A stretch of 64,000 nucleotides of DNA from CAIWHR01 sp963836265. GTDB lineage: Bacteria; Pseudomonadota; Gammaproteobacteria; Burkholderiales; Casimicrobiaceae. Under the pieces are notes generated by a model that saw only the letters and a program-made list of their open reading frames with translations, had not been told where the DNA came from and searched no databases. Shown here piece by piece: positions 60,787 to 64,000 of the stretch. The DNA is taken from assembly GCA_963836265.1 (NCBI GenBank), contig CAWIIO010000006.1, forward strand, positions 558,001 through 622,000. The letters are read 5' to 3'. Made by a program: the position numbers and the translations under genes. The number at the start of each line of letters is the position of its first letter. The stretch's first letter is position 1.

Positions 60787-61416
60787 TCACGCCGACTTTC
60801 GCGCGACCGTCGCGAGCCACGGCTGCTTTTCGCGCGGCAATCCCGGCGGCCGATAGTAATGCGTCAGCAGGACGAACCCGGCGTCCGACAGGTGGCGGCG
60901 CCACGTTTCCAGGTCGTGGTAGGCGCCGTAGCGACCGCGGCTCCAGCCCTCCTCGTTACCGCCATGAGGATTCGAGCTGAACAGCACCCCGCAAGGCTTC
61001 AGCGTCGCGCGCAACTCGGAGAGCACGCGCGGCAGTTCCTGCGAAGGCACGTGAAACAGCGCGGCGTTGGCGAACACGCCGTCGAAGCGGCATTCCGGAA
61101 GGTCGAGCTTCAGGAAATCCTGCTCCCAGACCTCGCAGCCGCTTCGGGTGCGAGCCATCGTAGCGAAAGGCGCAGCGCCTTCGAGGCCGATCGCGACGTG
61201 GCCGAGCCGGGTGAAGGTGGCGAGATCGCGCCCCGGGCCGCAGCCCAGATCGAGGATCGCGAACGGCGGCTCGCCCTCGATATGCGACAGCAGCGCGTCG
61301 ATGTTCTGGCGGACGTCGTGGTCGCGCGTGCCTTCGCGGAACGCCTCGGCACGCTGCTCGTAATGCGCAAGCGTTTGCGCGGAGATCTTCGCCAGGTCCT
61401 GCGCGGTGAGCTTCAC
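60787..61416 (-). CDS. class I SAM-dependent methyltransferase
   Basis: 209 residues with motif I ILDLGCGPGRDLATFTRLGH (about 53-72), GVFANAALFHVPSQELPRVLSELRATLKPCGVLFSSNPHGGNEEGW (motifs post I to III), and a C-terminal LLTHYYRPPGLPREKQPWLATVARK. Substrate unknown. It is the first of three minus-strand genes at the right end, but 48 bp and more separate it from the CoA-transferase gene. Confidence 0.82.
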   Translation of the reverse strand: MKLTAQDLAKISAQTLAHYEQRAEAFREGTRDHDVRQNIDALLSHIEGEPPFAILDLGCGPGRDLATFTRLGHVAIGLEGAAPFATMARTRSGCEVWEQDFLKLDLPECRFDGVFANAALFHVPSQELPRVLSELRATLKPCGVLFSSNPHGGNEEGWSRGRYGAYHDLETWRRHLSDAGFVLLTHYYRPPGLPREKQPWLATVARKSA

Positions 61417-61464
61417 GTTTACTCCGAATGACGAGCAGGCTCTGCGCGCGGATGACGGCGGTCT

Positions 61465-62730
61465 TTATGGCGACCAGCACTTGATTTCGCCGCGCTCCCT
61501 TGCGTCGGCCGCTTCGACGACGCCTGCGGCGACGAAGGCGTCGATCTCGGCCTCGGCATAACCGCATCCGCGAAGGACCTCGCGCGTGTGCTCGCCCAGG
61601 AGCGGCGCCGGCCGGTCGATGCGCGTCGGTGTCGCGGAGAAGTGGACGGGGCAGCCGAGCGCCTTGGTCGCGCCTGCCTGCGGATGGACGATGTCGACAC
61701 GCATTCCGCGCGCGAGGGTCTGCGGATGCGCGAGTGCCTCTCCGATCGTATGGACCGGTCCGGCCGGAACCCCGACGGCATCGAAGGCGTCCATCCACTC
61801 GGCTTTCGTCCGCGTCACCAGCACCGCGTCCATCGTCGCCGCCAGCGCTTCGCGGTTCGCCATTCGCGCCGAGTTGGTGGCGAAGCGCGGGTCCTCGCGC
61901 CATTCCGGGTGACCCAGCACGTCGGCGATGCGCTCCCAATTCGCCTGGTTCGCGCCGCCGATGTTGATCCAGCCGTCGGCCGCTTGATACGCCTGATAGG
62001 GCGCAGTCAGGAGATGCGCGGAACCCGTGGGACCCGGCGACTGGCCGGTCGCGAAGTGGATCGCCGCCTGCCAGTAGGTCTGCTGCAGCGCCGCCTCCAT
62101 GAGGGAGGTGTCGACGATCTGGCCCTGCCCGGTCTTCTGCTTGTGCGCATACGCGGCCGCGATGCCCGCGCAGGCGAGGATGCCGGCGTTGATGTCGGCG
62201 ACCGGATTGCCGGTTTTGACCGGCGGCCGGCCGGGTTCGCCCGTTACCGACATCAATCCCGCGAAACCCTGTGCGATGAGGTCGAAGCCCCCGCGGTCCC
62301 CAAGTGGGCCGTCGCGACCGTATCCCGATATCGCGCAATAGATGAGTCCGGGGTTCGCCTGCGCCAGCGTGTCGTAGCCGAGCCCGAATTTCTCCAGTGT
62401 GCCGCGGCGGTAGTTCTCGGTCAGCACGTCGGCGCTCTTCACCAGTCGCAGCAGAATTTGTCGGCCCTCCGATCGCTTCAGGTCGACGGCGATCCCCCGC
62501 TTGTTGCGGTTCAGCATCATGAACGGCGCCGATACCCCGTTGACGAGCGGCTCGCGATAGGAGCGCGCGTCGTCGCCGCCCGGCAGCTTCTCGACCTTGA
62601 CGACGTCGGCACCCATGTCGGCGAGCATCATTCCGCAGGTCGGGCCGGCCATGATCTGCGCCAGCTCCAGCACGCGCATCCCGGCGAGGGGGCCGGTGTG
62701 GAGGAACGGCGGCGCCTGCGACGTGATCAT
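61465..62730 (-). CDS. class III CoA-transferase (CaiB/BaiF)
   Basis: 421 residues. Family features: GMRVLELAQIMAGPTCGMMLADMGADVVKVEKLPGGDDAR at the start, NRNKRGIAVDLKRSEGRQIL, TENYRRGTLEKFGLGY and the catalytic Asp in GGFDLIAQGFAGLMSVTGEP. Transfers CoA between carboxylic acids, usually succinyl-CoA to a catabolic acid. ATG 62728-62730. The enoyl-CoA hydratase gene is 191 bp upstream on the same strand, so the two may act in one acyl-CoA pathway; substrate unknown. Confidence 0.9.
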   Translation of the reverse strand: MITSQAPPFLHTGPLAGMRVLELAQIMAGPTCGMMLADMGADVVKVEKLPGGDDARSYREPLVNGVSAPFMMLNRNKRGIAVDLKRSEGRQILLRLVKSADVLTENYRRGTLEKFGLGYDTLAQANPGLIYCAISGYGRDGPLGDRGGFDLIAQGFAGLMSVTGEPGRPPVKTGNPVADINAGILACAGIAAAYAHKQKTGQGQIVDTSLMEAALQQTYWQAAIHFATGQSPGPTGSAHLLTAPYQAYQAADGWINIGGANQANWERIADVLGHPEWREDPRFATNSARMANREALAATMDAVLVTRTKAEWMDAFDAVGVPAGPVHTIGEALAHPQTLARGMRVDIVHPQAGATKALGCPVHFSATPTRIDRPAPLLGEHTREVLRGCGYAEAEIDAFVAAGVVEAADARERGEIKCWSP

Positions 62731-62921
62731 TGGGTCACCTCCCCCGGGCTTGCCCGCCGCGTGCGCGGCACCTCCCGCTTCCGAGGAAGGCGCGAGCGCT
62801 TTTGGGGCGCCGTGCGGCGTTCACGCGACCTCCAGCGGATTGCGCCGCATGCGTTCGGCGCGGCGCCCGCTTCCCGATGCACCCGCCGCCGCGGTCTGCG
62901 GCCGTTGGCTTCGCCAGGCGC

Positions 62922-63701
62922 TCATCGTCCGACGAATCTCGGTTTCTGCTTCGCGAGAAACGCCGCGTAGCCGATGCGGAAGTCCTGGGTGTCGAAGCAG
63001 TCGAAGCACTCGTCGTGCTCCGCATCGGAAATCGGACGTGGATCGGCGAGCCGCCGCACGAACTTCTTGTGCCAGCGCGCGACCAGCGGCGCACCTTCTG
63101 CGATGCGCTCGGCGGCGGCACGCGCTTCGGCCGCGACATGATGATCCGGGACGACGCGGGTCACCAGTCCCTTCTCCTTCGCTTCCGTCGCGCCGAAGAT
63201 CCGCCCTTCGAGCAGGATTTCGAGGGCGGCACCGGCGCCGACGAGACGCACGAGCGGCGCCATTTCCGGATACGCCATCACGAGGCCGAGATTTTTGATG
63301 GGCGCCCCGAAACGGCTCGATTCGCCGCAGATCCGCAGGTCGCAGAGCGCGGCGATCTCGAGCCCGCCGCCCACGCAGATGCCGTGGATCTGAGCCACGA
63401 GAGGATGGCGGCAGTCGGCCAACGCCTGCGCGGTGGCGTGCATGATCCCGCCGTATTCGATTGCCCGGACCTTGTCGGCGCGCGCGGTGGCAAACTCGCC
63501 GATGTCGTTCCCGGGTGAAAACGCCTTCTCGCCGGCGCCGCGCACGATCATGCAGCGCAGGTCCCCGTCGGCTGACAGCGCCGTGACCGTCTCCCCGAGC
63601 GCCCGCCACATCGACCGGGTCAGCGCATTGAGCTTTTCGGGACGATTGAGGACGACGGTCGCGATCGCGCCGTCGCGCTCGACGTGGACGAGGTCATTCA
63701 T
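62922..63701 (-). CDS. enoyl-CoA hydratase/isomerase family protein
   Basis: 259-residue crotonase-fold enzyme: VLNRPEKLNALTRSMWRAL, FSPGNDIGEFATAR and HGICVGGGLEIAALCDLRICGESSRFGAP (oxyanion hole). In place of the second catalytic Glu it has GLVMAYPEMAPLVRLVG, so hydration of a simple enoyl-CoA is not assured. ATG 63699-63701. It lies 15 bp from the left end of the IS element, which must therefore have landed in or near its promoter. Confidence 0.85.
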   Translation of the reverse strand: MNDLVHVERDGAIATVVLNRPEKLNALTRSMWRALGETVTALSADGDLRCMIVRGAGEKAFSPGNDIGEFATARADKVRAIEYGGIMHATAQALADCRHPLVAQIHGICVGGGLEIAALCDLRICGESSRFGAPIKNLGLVMAYPEMAPLVRLVGAGAALEILLEGRIFGATEAKEKGLVTRVVPDHHVAAEARAAAERIAEGAPLVARWHKKFVRRLADPRPISDAEHDECFDCFDTQDFRIGYAAFLAKQKPRFVGR

Positions 63702-63715
63702 GTTCGGTCCTCACT

Positions 63716-64000
63716 ACTGTCCGGCTAAATGACCTGTGCCGAGCCCGAGATCAAGCATTGACGCGGGTTCCAGGCCGATTTCGTTTGGTGCCGATTTGAA
63801 CTTCGTTTGGCAAGAATGGCGTAGTTTCCTCGGGTTGACTGCCCCGAGGAGTGCGCATGCATGTTGGCAAGACGTTGTTCGCGCAAGTCATGGAGTTCGT
63901 GCCGTGGACCAGCTTCGCCCGCATCGTGCATCGCTACTCGGGCAACGCCGGTGCGCGCACGTTGTCGTGCGCCGAGCAGTTTCGGGCGATGGCCTTCGCG
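63716..64000 (+). mobile_element. left end of an IS4-family insertion sequence
   Basis: The left terminus is placed at about 63716 (ACTGTCCGGCTAAATGAC), a common terminal style of IS4-group elements with DUF4372 transposases. The transposase gene begins 140 bp inside. The right end and any target duplication lie outside the window. Confidence 0.7.
63857..64000 (+). CDS. IS4-family transposase, N-terminal part (DUF4372)
   Basis: The 48 visible residues (MHVGKTLFAQVMEFVPWTSFARIVHRY... TLSCAEQFRAMAFA) match the N-terminus shared by IS4-family transposases carrying DUF4372. The catalytic DDE domain would follow beyond the window edge. ATG 63857; the frame is open up to base 64000. Confidence 0.85.
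   Translation, partial: MHVGKTLFAQVMEFVPWTSFARIVHRYSGNAGARTLSCAEQFRAMAFA

Noticed and set aside
1..64000. CRISPR arrays, restriction-modification, toxin-antitoxin or phage-defence genes
   Set aside because: Looked for and not found: no spaced direct repeats of suitable length, no cas, methylase/endonuclease pairs or small toxin/antitoxin pairs.

Overview
The window is high-G+C DNA with dense, mostly intact genes. It looks like a chromosomal segment of a betaproteobacterium, probably Burkholderiales or a close relative. This rests on the hemC-hemD-hemX-hemY gene set, UbiA and UbiD enzymes, the yqjD-yqjE type membrane operon, REP-like intergenic hairpins and an IS4-family insertion sequence; no 16S rRNA gene or tRNA is visible to prove it. 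No CRISPR array, prophage or replication origin was seen.

Layout. 1-7.1 kb: the start of an MFS transporter gene, a pgsA-like gene whose 3' end is frameshifted, dusA, a subtilisin-like protease broken by many indels and fused at its truncated 5' end to a D-erythronate dehydrogenase-like gene (denD), and a 2-oxoglutarate oxygenase. 7.1-24.7 kb: the haem genes hemC-hemD and hemX-hemY, separated by about 13.4 kb. That interval carries a trans-4-hydroxyproline/prolyl-peptide utilisation set (peptide-binding protein, 4-hydroxyproline epimerase, FAD amino-acid dehydrogenase, prolyl aminopeptidase, DHDPS-family deaminase/aldolase, DMT permease) and a more A+T-rich stretch of small orphan genes (DUF3303, ferritin-like, FlK-like thioesterase, SnoaL-like, and an adenylate cyclase fused to a YHS domain). 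24.7-32.5 kb: a ferredoxin-type reductase, ubiA, hypoxanthine-DNA glycosylase, SRPBCC and SDR proteins, an MFS transporter and ubiD. 32.5-45.2 kb: cell-envelope and housekeeping genes (yqjD/E-like operon, PBP4, bioA with a patatin-Omp85 type Vd protein, cytochrome b561 with two YceI proteins, an intact S8 protease, proline iminopeptidase, an AhpD-like protein).

45.3-59.7 kb is a sugar-acid catabolic region. A Weimberg-type pair (XylX-like 2-keto-3-deoxypentonate dehydratase and 2-ketoglutarate semialdehyde dehydrogenase) is followed by a divergently transcribed 2-keto-3-deoxyfuconate-like dehydrogenase/hydrolase pair and a GntR regulator. Then come a polyol dehydrogenase, a UxaA-type dehydratase, a complete sugar ABC importer and an AraC-type [2Fe-2S] pentonate dehydratase. 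Together these could import a sugar or sugar acid and convert it to 2-oxoglutarate, or to pyruvate plus a hydroxy acid. A palindromic operator-like site overlaps both divergent promoter candidates at 49.94-50.0 kb. The semialdehyde dehydrogenase would also finish the hydroxyproline route encoded 27 kb away.

59.7-64 kb: a small membrane protein, a monohaem cytochrome c, a methyltransferase, a class III CoA-transferase with an enoyl-CoA hydratase, and the 5' end of an IS4-family element running off the window. I found no convincing wholly new system. The most unusual items are the denD-protease junction, the cyclase-YHS fusion, the split hem cluster and the repeat that supplies the stop codon of the oxygenase gene.
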